Shown here: positions 30,941-39,809 of the stretch, in pieces
Layout of the letters: every line of letters starts with the position of its first letter
How positions within the stretch are numbered: the stretch's first letter is position 1
NCBI RefSeq assembly: GCF_014466955.1
Contig: NZ_AP023396.1
Coordinates: forward strand, 124,001 to 188,000
Source: Nocardia wallacei
GTDB taxonomy: Bacteria > Actinomycetota > Actinomycetes > Mycobacteriales > Mycobacteriaceae
Reading direction: 5' to 3'
DNA: 64,000 bases
The notes under the pieces: generated by a model
Databases searched by the model: none
The model's input: only the letters and a program-made list of their open reading frames with translations
What the model was told of the DNA's origin: nothing
Position numbers and translations under genes: made by a program

Positions 30941-33900
30941 TCAGAACACTCGCAGTTGGCCCGGGGACCAGAAGCCCGAGCGGGTCGCGGTGCCGGTGGT
31001 GACCTCGGCGGGGGCGGCCTTGTAGTACTGGTCGTAGCGTTCCAGTGAACCCCAGTCGCGGGCCCAGTCGTTTTTCATGTAGGTCGGGATGGTGACCGAC
31101 TTGGCGAGCATCTGCGAGAAGCCCAGGGGGCCACCGAATTCCTCGGCCTGCCAGGTGTCGGTGGAGCTGACCGCGAGCGGGCGGTCCGGCAGGATGCGGT
31201 AGTTCGGCACCTCGGCGACGCCGTCGCGGTGGTCGAACGGGCGCTGGCACGGGAACTGCAGGCCCACCGCCCAGTCCAGCAGCACCGGCTGCTCGGTGCC
31301 GATGACGTCGTTGAGCGTCCGCAGCTCGGGCACGCGCGGCGCGGTGAACGCCAGCCACTGGTCGCCGATCAGGATCGGGTCGTTGGCGACGATGCGCACC
31401 GTGTCGGCCTCGGGCGAGATCTGATCCAGCGGCACTCGCAGGTTGCGCCACGACGGGAACGGGCCGATGTCGCGCGGCAGGTAGCTGCCCAGCTTGGTGA
31501 CCGAGCCGTCGGCCTGCTTCCTGCCGTACTCCACGGTCAGCGACTGGCCGTACTTGACCGCGCCGGTGTCGTCGACCGACAGGATGCGCCCGGCCGCCGA
31601 GATCACCAGCAGCGGCGAATCGTCCGAGCGCGCAGGCAGCTGGTACCAGCTGGAGGTGAGGTGCGCCGGCTGCTGCACGCCCTCCTGGTAGCTGCCCATC
31701 ACCGGCGTGGTCGCCGGGTCGAGACCGAACGGCAGCGCCACCGTGCTGCCGTTCACACCCGCCTGCTGGGTGGTGCCGCCGCCGGTCCCGGCGTTCTGGC
31801 CCTCGGCGAACACCGCGCCCACCGACTGGGTGGAGGTGTTGCCGGTGCCCGGCTTCACCTCGACCGTGTCCGCCTTCAGATCGGTCGGAACACCGTTGGG
31901 GGAGAAGCCGACCGGGTCACCACCGGCCAGCGCGTCGCCGTCCTTGGGCGGATGCGCCGGGTCGACGATCGGCTGCAGGTTGCCGCTGTTGACGTTCTGC
32001 TCGACCAGGATGTCGTCGGCCAGGCCACACGTCGCGCCGCCCACCGCACCGAAGTTGGAGCGCGCCAGCGAGTACGCCGGGTACTGCCACACCGCGCCCT
32101 TCACCAGCGAGAACACCTCGAACAGCACCATCAGCGCCGCGACAACGGTCAGCGGGATGGCGGCGAACCGGCGAATTCGCCTGCCGCGCGCGGACTTCGC
32201 GCTCGCCGGCGGTTTGGCGTAGCCCTCGCGCAGCGACTGCCAGCCCACCAGGGCCAGCGCCAGGCCGAACAGCACGAGCATGATCGTGTTGGACTCGATG
32301 CCCTTCAGCGACACGGTCTTGTCGAACCACGGCACCCCGAAGCTGGACACGTACCAGTAGCCGTTGATGCCCGAGAACGACAACGCCAGCGCGAACAGCA
32401 AGGCGGCCAGGAAGATCGACCGGTTCTTGCGCGAGCGCAGCGCCGTCGCCGACACCGCTACCGCCGTCACCGCGCCCAGCGCACCGGCGATGCCCGCGTA
32501 CGCGCCGAAGTGGTGGGTCCACTTCGTCGGGTTGAACATCATGAAGAAGATCGTCCCGAACACGATGCCCATCAGCCGCCACGTCGGACCGCTGGCGATA
32601 CCCGGCACCCGGCGGCGGCGCAGCAGCACCATCATCGTGGTGAACAGGCACAGCAGCATCACCAGGAAGGCGAAACGGCGGGCCAGCGAGCCGTCCACGG
32701 TCTCGACGAACAGGTAGTAGTAGCGCAGATAGTCCTCGTACCAGGCCAGATTGGGCCCGGCGAGCTGCCGCACCCGGTTGGCCTCCTGGATCGCGGCGAA
32801 GGTCTGGTCGCTGTAGACGACGGTCAGCACCAGGAAGCCCGCGGCCGCGATCGGCGACAGCAGTATCAGCGTCGAGGCCCAGCGTTTCGCGGCCCAGCCT
32901 GAGCCCGCGCTCGCCGCCAGCTCGCGACGGCGGCGCACCACGACCCACACCAGTGGCCGGATTCCGGCGAGCAGGGCCGCCACACACATCAGACCGGTCG
33001 GCGCGGCCGCCAGGGTGAACGCCGCGACCAGCACGGCAGTCGCGGCGGGCAGCAGCCGCGAGGTCGCGATGGCCCGCTCGATCGACACCCAGGTCAGCAG
33101 CGCGCCCAGCGCGACGATCGGCTCGGACCGCAGCCCGTTGTCGTAGGGCAGCCAGAAGGCCAGGAAGACCAGACCGCCGGTCCACAGCGCGACCTTGGAG
33201 GTGCGTACGCCGCGGCCCAGCCGTGGCACGACCTCGCGGCTGATCACCATCCAGCACAGGATTCCGCAGAGCAGCGCGGGAATTCGGACCCACACGCTGG
33301 CCGTGGAGATCTGCGCGAACGCCTGGATCACGTAGTAGTACCAGCCGAACGGCGCCTCGGGGACGCCGTACCAGCGGAAGTAGTTGGCGAGATACCCCGC
33401 GTGCGGGGCGACCCGCACCATGCTGAGGATGTAGCCGTCGTCGGAGGTGTTGGCGCCGACGAAATGCCAGAGCAGCAGCGTGCCGCCGATCGCGCCGTCC
33501 GCCCAGGTCGGCTTCAGCCAGTGCGCGGGCAGGAACCGGCGGTGGCCGCGGCCGTCACCCGTGTCGAGGCGAGCCAGCGCGGCCAGCGCGATCAGCGTGC
33601 ACAGCACGGCCGCGATCATCGCGACGAGTTTGGTGAGCGTCGGGGTGGTGGTGAACCGCGAGTCGACGGTCATGTGGAACGACAGCCCGTCCGGCGTCGC
33701 TCCCCGCAGATCGGTGAACACGCCCACCACCTGCGGCCGCAGATCGGCCGCGAGCGTGCCCTCGATCGGCACCGTGACCATTTCGGTGGCACCCGGCGCA
33801 CCGCCCGCCACCGGCTGCTCGACCTGCCTGGTCGCGCCCTCGAACGAGGCGTAGGTGCGGTTGTGATCGGAGGTGATCACGATCGACGAGCAGCCGCTCA

Positions 33901-34318
33901 GCTCGGACCGCTGCGCCGAGGCCACCACCGCGTTGCGGTCCACCACATCGACCGAGGTCTCCGACACCCGGACGAACATCGCCTCCAGCGAGGCGCGGTC
34001 GCCCTGCGGCGGCGCGGTCGCCAGCAGCATGCCGCCCTGCGGTAGCTGGTCCACCAGCGAACAGGGAATGCTGGCGTTCAGATCCACCGGCACCTGCGAC
34101 ATCAGCGGTGCCTGCACGCTGCCGAGCGTCCCGCCCTGCGGCCAGTCCACCGCGGAGGTGGTCTGATTCACCGGCAGGAACGGGGTCGCGATCGCCAACA
34201 GCGCGCCCAGCACCCCGGCGACCAGTGCGACCAGGCGCGCGGTCCGGAAATCGCGGGGTGTCGCCACGGGCGTGGGGGGCGACGGTTTCGTCAATACAGC
34301 AGTTGCGGCGTCGGGCAC
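30941..34318 (-). CDS. emb: Arabinosyltransferase Emb, second copy (EmbB-like)
   Basis: GT-C enzyme that extends arabinan from decaprenyl-phospho-arabinose on the outer face; the Emb proteins are the ethambutol targets. The 1125-residue product has TM1 near residue 25, a first periplasmic domain to about 215, a membrane core of about 14 helices, and a C-terminal carbohydrate-binding domain. The catalytic acidic motif is NTSDDGYILSM, followed by HAGYLANYFRWYG. The C-terminus (TATRSGFWSPGQLR) resembles EmbB. GTG 34318 is chosen because TAACAT ends 8 nt upstream and there is no ribosome site. Its place furthest from aftA matches EmbB in M. tuberculosis, but orthology among Emb copies is not settled by this reading. 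Confidence 0.92.
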   Translation of the reverse strand: MPDAATAVLTKPSPPTPVATPRDFRTARLVALVAGVLGALLAIATPFLPVNQTTSAVDWPQGGTLGSVQAPLMSQVPVDLNASIPCSLVDQLPQGGMLLATAPPQGDRASLEAMFVRVSETSVDVVDRNAVVASAQRSELSGCSSIVITSDHNRTYASFEGATRQVEQPVAGGAPGATEMVTVPIEGTLAADLRPQVVGVFTDLRGATPDGLSFHMTVDSRFTTTPTLTKLVAMIAAVLCTLIALAALARLDTGDGRGHRRFLPAHWLKPTWADGAIGGTLLLWHFVGANTSDDGYILSMVRVAPHAGYLANYFRWYGVPEAPFGWYYYVIQAFAQISTASVWVRIPALLCGILCWMVISREVVPRLGRGVRTSKVALWTGGLVFLAFWLPYDNGLRSEPIVALGALLTWVSIERAIATSRLLPAATAVLVAAFTLAAAPTGLMCVAALLAGIRPLVWVVVRRRRELAASAGSGWAAKRWASTLILLSPIAAAGFLVLTVVYSDQTFAAIQEANRVRQLAGPNLAWYEDYLRYYYLFVETVDGSLARRFAFLVMLLCLFTTMMVLLRRRRVPGIASGPTWRLMGIVFGTIFFMMFNPTKWTHHFGAYAGIAGALGAVTAVAVSATALRSRKNRSIFLAALLFALALSFSGINGYWYVSSFGVPWFDKTVSLKGIESNTIMLVLFGLALALVGWQSLREGYAKPPASAKSARGRRIRRFAAIPLTVVAALMVLFEVFSLVKGAVWQYPAYSLARSNFGAVGGATCGLADDILVEQNVNSGNLQPIVDPAHPPKDGDALAGGDPVGFSPNGVPTDLKADTVEVKPGTGNTSTQSVGAVFAEGQNAGTGGGTTQQAGVNGSTVALPFGLDPATTPVMGSYQEGVQQPAHLTSSWYQLPARSDDSPLLVISAAGRILSVDDTGAVKYGQSLTVEYGRKQADGSVTKLGSYLPRDIGPFPSWRNLRVPLDQISPEADTVRIVANDPILIGDQWLAFTAPRVPELRTLNDVIGTEQPVLLDWAVGLQFPCQRPFDHRDGVAEVPNYRILPDRPLAVSSTDTWQAEEFGGPLGFSQMLAKSVTIPTYMKNDWARDWGSLERYDQYYKAAPAEVTTGTATRSGFWSPGQLRVF

Positions 34319-34326
34319 GGTTGGTG

Positions 34327-34332
34327 ATGTTA
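34327..34332 (-). promoter_or_regulatory. -10 box TAACAT for leaderless emb (second copy)
   Basis: On the minus strand TAACAT ends exactly 8 nt before the GTG at 34318. No Shine-Dalgarno sequence is present, so transcription probably starts at the initiation codon. Confidence 0.55.
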
Positions 34333-34422
34333 TCTGCCCGCGCTGAGAGTGACCGTGTTCACGCCGATCCTCGAGGCATCCGTCCAACTTCCGCACTCGC
34401 CGGACGGCCCGGCCACCCGCGG

Positions 34423-37400
34423 TTACCGGGCGCGGATCGGGACGTCTTCGGCTCGGCCGGAACGGGTTTCGACGGTCACGCCGATCGTCGCGGGAGTCGC
34501 CGAGGGCACGTAGGGCGTGAACCGCTCCAGCGAGCCCCAGTCGCGGTCCCAGTCGTGGTTCAGGTAGCCGGGCACGGTCTGCGCCTCGGCCAGCAGACCG
34601 GTCCAGCCCAGGGGGCCGCCGCCGATGTCGTCCTGCCACGCGTTGGAGGCGTCGGAGCCGACCCGGTCGGGCAGGATGCGCCAGCGCGGCACCTCGGCGA
34701 CGCCGTCCTTGTGATCGAACGGGCGCTGGCAGGGGAAGGCCAGGCCGACGTGCCAGTCCTCCAGCACCGGATCCTCGTGGCCCACCACGGTGTCCAGCGT
34801 GGCCAGACGCGGCAGCCGGGGCGGGGTGACGGCCAGCCACTGCCGCGGGGTGAGGTCGTTGGCGACCGCGACGATGCGCACCGCGTTGGTGCCGTCGGGA
34901 ATCCGATCCAGCGGCACCCGCATATTGCGCCACGAGGGCGCGCCGCCGATGTCGAGCGGCTGGAACGAACCCAGCGGCTGTTCGGAACCGTCGTCGGCAC
35001 GGTGCGCGAACTCCACGCGCAGGTCCTGGCCGTAGGTGACCACGCCGTCCTTGTTCACCGACTTGATCCGCCCGGCCGCGCTCACCGTCAGCAGCTGGTA
35101 GGCGGGGTCGTGGCGGGCGGCGTCGAGGTCGAGCCGGTACCACTGCGAGGTCAGGTGGGCTTGCTGCTTGTCGCCGGTGGTGTAGCTGCCCAGCACCGGG
35201 GTGCGGGCCGGGTCGAGCCCGAACGGCAACTTCACGGTGCTGCCGTTGATGCCCGCCCGGTCGGTGCTGCCGCCGCCGGTGCCCGATCCGGTGGTGTTGG
35301 TGGTCTTGTTCTCGGACTTGGTGTCGACCGAGTTGGCCCCGCCGGAGACGGTCTCCTCGGCGTCCGCGGTCAGGTCGCTCGCCACCCCGTCCGGGGTGAA
35401 GCCGACGTTCTCCGCGGCCAATCCGTCGGCGGCCGAACCGGTGTAGGGCTGCAGCAGCGAGTCCGCGGTGTTCGTCTCGACCAACACGTCGTCGGCGAGC
35501 GAGCACGAATGGCCGCCGAGCGCACGCAGATTCGCCTTGGTGATCGAGTAGGCCGGGTACTGCGTGAGGGCCGCCTTGCCGAGCGAGGCCACCTCGAACA
35601 GCACCATCGCCGCGGCGGCGATGGTCAGCGGCTGGACGGCGAAGCTGTCGAACCGCTTGCGCCCGCCCGCCTTTCGATACGGCTCGCGGTAGTACTGCCA
35701 TGCGGCCAGCAGCAGCGACAGCACGGCGAGGCCGAGGAACAGCGTCGAGAAGCCCTTGCCCGCCAGCAGCGGCGCCTTGTCCCACCACGGAACTCCATAG
35801 CTGGACACGTACCACCAGCCGTTGGAGCCGGTGAAAGTGATTGCGAGCAGGAAGAATACGGCCGCGGCGAACAGCGAGCGGTTGTACGCCGCGCGAATGC
35901 CGTTGACGCCCACCGCGACCGCCGTGAGCGCGGCGAGCGAACCGGCCAGACCGGCGTACACGCCGAAGTGGTGGGTCCACTTGGTCGGCGTGAACATCAT
36001 CAGCAGCAGCGACATGAATACGATGCCGAGGATGCGCGCCGACGGCCCGCGCGAGGTACCCGGAATCCGCCCGCTCTTGCGCAGCATCACCAGCACGCAC
36101 ACGCCCAGGCACAGCAGCATGCCGAGAATGCCGAAGCGCCGCGCCAGCGACCCGTCGGGCGACAGCATCAGCAGCGAGTCCCAGCGGGTGCGCTCGTCGA
36201 ACCAGGCCACGTTCGGGCCGATGATCGTGCGAACCCGGGTGGCCTCCAGGACCGAGGCCAGCGTCTGATCCGCGAAAACCACCACCAGCACCAGAGTTCC
36301 GGCGGCGACACCGGGCGCGAGCAACGCCCCGTAGCGCAGTATCGCCGAGGCGAACGTCCCGCGCCCGGCCCGCTTGTCCGGCGTCGCGTCGCCGGAATCC
36401 ATGCGCCCGCGGGCCCGTTTGATGATCAGCTGCAACACCGGACGCGATCCGGCGATCAGCGCGGCGATGCAGATCAGGCCCGTCGGCCCGGCGGCCAGCG
36501 AGAAGGCGGCGATGAGTACGGCGATCGCGGCGGGCAGCAGCCGTCCGGTCGCGATGGCGCGCTCGATCGAGCACCAGGTCAGCAGCGCGCCCAGCGCGAT
36601 CAGCGGCTCGGGGCGCAGCCCGTTGTCGTAGGGCAGCCAGGCGACCAGGAACACCAGGCCCGCCGTCCAGCGCGCGATACCGTCGCGGCGCACGCGAGCG
36701 CCCAGGCGCGGCAGCACTTCCCGGCTGATCACCAGCCAGCACACGATGCCCGCGAGCAGCGACGGCAGCCGCATCCACCAGCTGGCATCGCTGATCCGGG
36801 TCATCCAGGCCAGCACCTCGTACGGCCAGCCGAACGGCGCCTCGGCCACCCCGAACCAGCGGTAGTAGTTGGCCATGTAGCCCGAATGCCGCGACGCCCG
36901 AGCCATATTCAGGATGTAGCCGTCGTCGGAGGTGTTGGCGCCGATCCCGTGCCACAGCAACAGCGTGCCCAGTACCACCCCGTCGGCGATCTTGAAGCGC
37001 CACCAGTGCGCGGGCAGGAAACGCCGCGGCCGGCGGCCGTCGGCGGTGTCGATCAGGTGCAGGCAGATCAGCGCGACGAGGGTGAACACGACCGCCGCGA
37101 TGATCGCGGCCAGCTTGAGCGGGCTCGGGGTGGAGGAGAAGCGGGAGTCGATATCCGCGTGCAGGTGCGCGTCACCCAGCTGCGCGCGTTCCAGATCGGT
37201 GTAGACGCCGACCACCTGCGGGCGGATGTCGCCGGACACGGAGTTGCGGAACGGGGAGCCGTCGGCGCGCGTGACTCCGGTGAATTCGGTGTCGGTGGCG
37301 CCCGCGGTGGAGTTCACGGTCAGCGCCGTGCAGCCGCCGATCTCATCGAGCGGCGCGGACAGCAGCGGGATGTCGCGCTGGAGCACCGACAGCCGTCGCG

Positions 37401-37716
37401 CACCGGCATCGCCGGTCACCTTGGCCAGCAAGCCTTTCGCGCTCGCGCCCGGTGCGTCGGCGGGCACCGTGGACACCACCGTGCCGCTCGGCAGCTCGCG
37501 GAACGCCGCGCACGGAATGCTCACCCGCAGCTCCAGCGGGACATAGGACACCAGCGGCGCGTCCACGTTCACCGACTGCGGCTGCGGCCAGTCGAGCGTG
37601 GCGCGGTCGGCCCGCACCGGCAGCAGGGGCGCCAGCACCGCGCAGAGAGCGGCGAGCACACCGGACACGAGGGCGATCAGGCGAACCGGGGAAAACGCTG
37701 GGGAGTCTGCGCGCAC
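34423..37716 (-). CDS. emb: Arabinosyltransferase Emb, first copy (EmbC/EmbA position)
   Basis: A 1097-residue GT-C arabinosyltransferase, paralogous along its full length to the next gene. TM1 lies near residue 15; the NTSDDGYILNM motif carries the catalytic aspartate and is followed by HSGYMANYYRWFG. About 14 further helices lead to the C-terminal carbohydrate-binding part (IRSVNKDG-like strands, GGPLGW, DWDRDWGSLERF). GTG 37716 follows TAGCAT by 8 nt. It lies 35 bp after the unassigned GT-C-like gene and 104 bp before the second emb. By order from aftA it corresponds to EmbC or EmbA. M. tuberculosis has three Emb proteins at this locus; only two are here. Confidence 0.92.
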   Translation of the reverse strand: MRADSPAFSPVRLIALVSGVLAALCAVLAPLLPVRADRATLDWPQPQSVNVDAPLVSYVPLELRVSIPCAAFRELPSGTVVSTVPADAPGASAKGLLAKVTGDAGARRLSVLQRDIPLLSAPLDEIGGCTALTVNSTAGATDTEFTGVTRADGSPFRNSVSGDIRPQVVGVYTDLERAQLGDAHLHADIDSRFSSTPSPLKLAAIIAAVVFTLVALICLHLIDTADGRRPRRFLPAHWWRFKIADGVVLGTLLLWHGIGANTSDDGYILNMARASRHSGYMANYYRWFGVAEAPFGWPYEVLAWMTRISDASWWMRLPSLLAGIVCWLVISREVLPRLGARVRRDGIARWTAGLVFLVAWLPYDNGLRPEPLIALGALLTWCSIERAIATGRLLPAAIAVLIAAFSLAAGPTGLICIAALIAGSRPVLQLIIKRARGRMDSGDATPDKRAGRGTFASAILRYGALLAPGVAAGTLVLVVVFADQTLASVLEATRVRTIIGPNVAWFDERTRWDSLLMLSPDGSLARRFGILGMLLCLGVCVLVMLRKSGRIPGTSRGPSARILGIVFMSLLLMMFTPTKWTHHFGVYAGLAGSLAALTAVAVGVNGIRAAYNRSLFAAAVFFLLAITFTGSNGWWYVSSYGVPWWDKAPLLAGKGFSTLFLGLAVLSLLLAAWQYYREPYRKAGGRKRFDSFAVQPLTIAAAAMVLFEVASLGKAALTQYPAYSITKANLRALGGHSCSLADDVLVETNTADSLLQPYTGSAADGLAAENVGFTPDGVASDLTADAEETVSGGANSVDTKSENKTTNTTGSGTGGGSTDRAGINGSTVKLPFGLDPARTPVLGSYTTGDKQQAHLTSQWYRLDLDAARHDPAYQLLTVSAAGRIKSVNKDGVVTYGQDLRVEFAHRADDGSEQPLGSFQPLDIGGAPSWRNMRVPLDRIPDGTNAVRIVAVANDLTPRQWLAVTPPRLPRLATLDTVVGHEDPVLEDWHVGLAFPCQRPFDHKDGVAEVPRWRILPDRVGSDASNAWQDDIGGGPLGWTGLLAEAQTVPGYLNHDWDRDWGSLERFTPYVPSATPATIGVTVETRSGRAEDVPIRAR

Positions 37717-37724
37717 GGTGCCTG

Positions 37725-37730
37725 ATGCTA
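37725..37730 (-). promoter_or_regulatory. -10 box TAGCAT for leaderless emb (first copy)
   Basis: TAGCAT on the minus strand ends 8 nt before GTG 37716, the same geometry as the other emb copy. It sits in the 35 bp gap after the preceding gene, suggesting an internal promoter. Confidence 0.55.
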
Positions 37731-37751
37731 GCCACCCCCGCCGCCGTTCGG

Positions 37752-39668
37752 TCAGACCAGCCCGCGCACATCCCAGACCCACACGCCGTCGACGTAGCGG
37801 CCCGGGAAGCCGAGCAGCTGGTCGAGGGTGGCGTGGATGGCCCGGCCGTGCTCGACGGGCGGCAGCACGATCACGTCGGCCTGCCAGAAGTTGAGGTCGG
37901 CCAGGGCGTGTTCGCGGGCGGTGTCGTCGATCTCGGGGACCCGATCGGTCTGCTGGGCCTGTGCCATCAACACCGCGGTCGGGCGGATGTCGGGGCCGTA
38001 GCGGCCCTTCTTGTCCGCGGCCGGCCCGACGAAATACCCACCGGCGAGCGGGAATCGCAGACCCGAGTCGACCTGCCAGCGCAGTGCGCGCGCGTCGACC
38101 GTGGACGGCGGCGGCGCGATCACCACCGAACCACCGCTGACGTAGTCGCGCACGGTGCCGTCGGTGAAGAACTCCGGGGTGGGGGTGCGCTCGGTGACCG
38201 GCAGGATGGTCGGCACCAGCGGCACCAGCACCGAAGTCAGCGCGCCGAACCAGATGAGCGGCCGCGGATCGCCGAGCGACTCGCGCGCGTAGGCGATCGC
38301 CCGCTCGGTGCCGAGCGCCAGGATCACGGCGATGGCCGGAACGGCGGCCATGCTGAACCGGGTCTCCAGCACCGTGTTCAGCAGCGGCACCTGTTCGAGC
38401 CACTTCCAGGGCAGGCTCACTCCGAGCGGCCGCTTGCCGATCGTCGCCGTCACGCCCAGCGACAGCACCGTGAACACCACGATCACCGCCGTGGCCGCCC
38501 GCACCACGCGGTAGTGGTTGAACGGCTCGACGCGCGGGCCGCGCCGCCACAGCAGCACCACCGTGACGGCCAGCAGCGCCAGCAGCGGCCAGCCGAAGTA
38601 GGAGTTGTCCTCGGTCGGGTTGATGCCGACGTTCTGGCCCGGGGCGAACATGCCGCCCAGCGATTCGGCCGGGAATTGCACCAGCGCCTTCAGGTCGTTG
38701 CCGGTCGGGCCGTGATCGATGGACCGGTAGCTCTGCGGTCCGAAGAACTGCCACCACAGCGGAATCGCGGTGAGCGCCAGCGTGATCAGGGCCGCGAGCC
38801 CGACCGTGGGCGCGACGCGGCGCGCCACCCGAAGGCCGGTGCGGGGTCGGTGCAGGTAATAGACGAGGACGAACAGGCCGAACGCCAGCGCGAAGATCAG
38901 CAGCGGCTCCTCGCCCAGCGCGATCTGCAACGCCACCAGCAGGCCCAGCGTCACCGCCTCGCGGGCGCGCCGCGCCGTGCTCGGCGCGGGTTCGGCCGTC
39001 GCCCGCCGCGCCTGGCGGATGAGTACGAGCGCGATCACCGGCAGCAGCGCGAGCAGCACGAAATTCGGGTGGGCGTTGGCGTGCGAGATCATCGCCGGGG
39101 CGAACCCGCAGAACACCCCGCCCACGGCCGCCGCGAACCGCGACCGCACCAGTTCCCGGGAGAACAGCCAGTACCAGGCGAAGGCGGTGGCGGCCAGGCC
39201 CGCGGTCAGCACCAGCACGTAGGTGGTGGTCGGCCCGAACAGCATGGTCACGGGGGTCAGCGGCACGCCGACACCGAACATGGCGGTGTTGGCCATCATG
39301 TTCACCCCGGCCGGGAAGTTCTGCAGGGTGGTGCCGAGCGGGCTCTCCAGGTGGGCCACCGAATGCGCGGTCACCGCGAAGAACCACTCCCACATGGACT
39401 GATCCTGGCCGCTCTTGATCAGGTAGCCGTTGTCGGTGTCGCGCCACTGGCCCGACAGCACGATCACCGCGAAGAGCAGGTACGTCGTCGCGATCAGCAG
39501 GTCGGTGCGCGAGGCCCGCAAGCGGCGGACGAGTCTGGTGCGGCGGGAGTCGGGGGCCGTGCCGAGCGTCGCCGCCCCGCCGGCGCCGGCCGGCGGGTCC
39601 AGGACAACGGTCGCGGATCCGCCCGATCGCTTTGGTTCGTCGCGATCCGATTCCCCGCCGGGTACCAC
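37752..39668 (-). CDS. Polytopic membrane protein of GT-C type, unassigned, between aftA and emb
   Basis: A 638-residue membrane protein I cannot match to a named mAG enzyme. After a polar leader (1-55) there is TM1 (about 56-73), then a first extracytoplasmic loop with acidic residues (RDTDNGY, D77 and D79; QDQSMWEWFF). About 10-12 further helices follow to residue 470 and a soluble C-terminal domain ends in DGVWVWDVRGLV. This plan (acidic first loop, many helices, C-terminal soluble domain) is that of GT-C glycosyltransferases using polyprenyl-phosphate sugars. GTG 39668 follows AAGAGGGAG by 8 nt. It lies between aftA and emb, where M. tuberculosis has no gene. The upstream gap carries DnaA-box-like motifs. 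Confidence 0.8.
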   Translation of the reverse strand: MVPGGESDRDEPKRSGGSATVVLDPPAGAGGAATLGTAPDSRRTRLVRRLRASRTDLLIATTYLLFAVIVLSGQWRDTDNGYLIKSGQDQSMWEWFFAVTAHSVAHLESPLGTTLQNFPAGVNMMANTAMFGVGVPLTPVTMLFGPTTTYVLVLTAGLAATAFAWYWLFSRELVRSRFAAAVGGVFCGFAPAMISHANAHPNFVLLALLPVIALVLIRQARRATAEPAPSTARRAREAVTLGLLVALQIALGEEPLLIFALAFGLFVLVYYLHRPRTGLRVARRVAPTVGLAALITLALTAIPLWWQFFGPQSYRSIDHGPTGNDLKALVQFPAESLGGMFAPGQNVGINPTEDNSYFGWPLLALLAVTVVLLWRRGPRVEPFNHYRVVRAATAVIVVFTVLSLGVTATIGKRPLGVSLPWKWLEQVPLLNTVLETRFSMAAVPAIAVILALGTERAIAYARESLGDPRPLIWFGALTSVLVPLVPTILPVTERTPTPEFFTDGTVRDYVSGGSVVIAPPPSTVDARALRWQVDSGLRFPLAGGYFVGPAADKKGRYGPDIRPTAVLMAQAQQTDRVPEIDDTAREHALADLNFWQADVIVLPPVEHGRAIHATLDQLLGFPGRYVDGVWVWDVRGLV

Positions 39669-39749
39669 AGGTAGAACTCCCTCTTGCTGGACGAACTCAG
39701 CGGCCCACGCTACCGCCGTTTCCTGAGAGCGCGCGCGCCGAGAGGTGAG

Positions 39750-39809
39750 TTATCCACAGAAAATGAGGTATTCCACAGCGTTATCCACAGGTTTGGCGGG
39801 TTGTTCACA
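39750..39809 (+). promoter_or_regulatory. Cluster of four DnaA-box-like motifs
   Basis: Two perfect TTATCCACA boxes (39750-39758 and 39781-39789) and two near-matches, TATTCCACA (39769-39777) and TTGTTCACA (39801-39809), all in the same orientation within 60 bp. The last abuts the aftA stop codon. The gap belongs to the promoter region of the downstream GT-C-like gene (minus strand). DnaA binding is inferred from the consensus. Confidence 0.6.

Noticed and set aside
30941..37003. A single 2020-codon minus-strand frame covering both emb genes
   Set aside because: Only the part up to 34318 reads as an Emb protein; the rest is an out-of-frame shadow of the other emb gene.
34423..39447. A 1674-codon minus-strand frame suggesting an emb fusion
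   Set aside because: The part upstream of 37716 is the wrong frame of the unassigned GT-C-like gene; emb starts at GTG 37716.
37752..39668. Calling this gene aftA because it is upstream of emb
   Set aside because: The AftA blocks known from Rv3792 are in the next gene (39810-41996), not here.
39750..39809. Chromosomal origin of replication
   Set aside because: Boxes are few, and no dnaA, dnaN, gidB or rpmH lies nearby; the flanks are arabinan genes.
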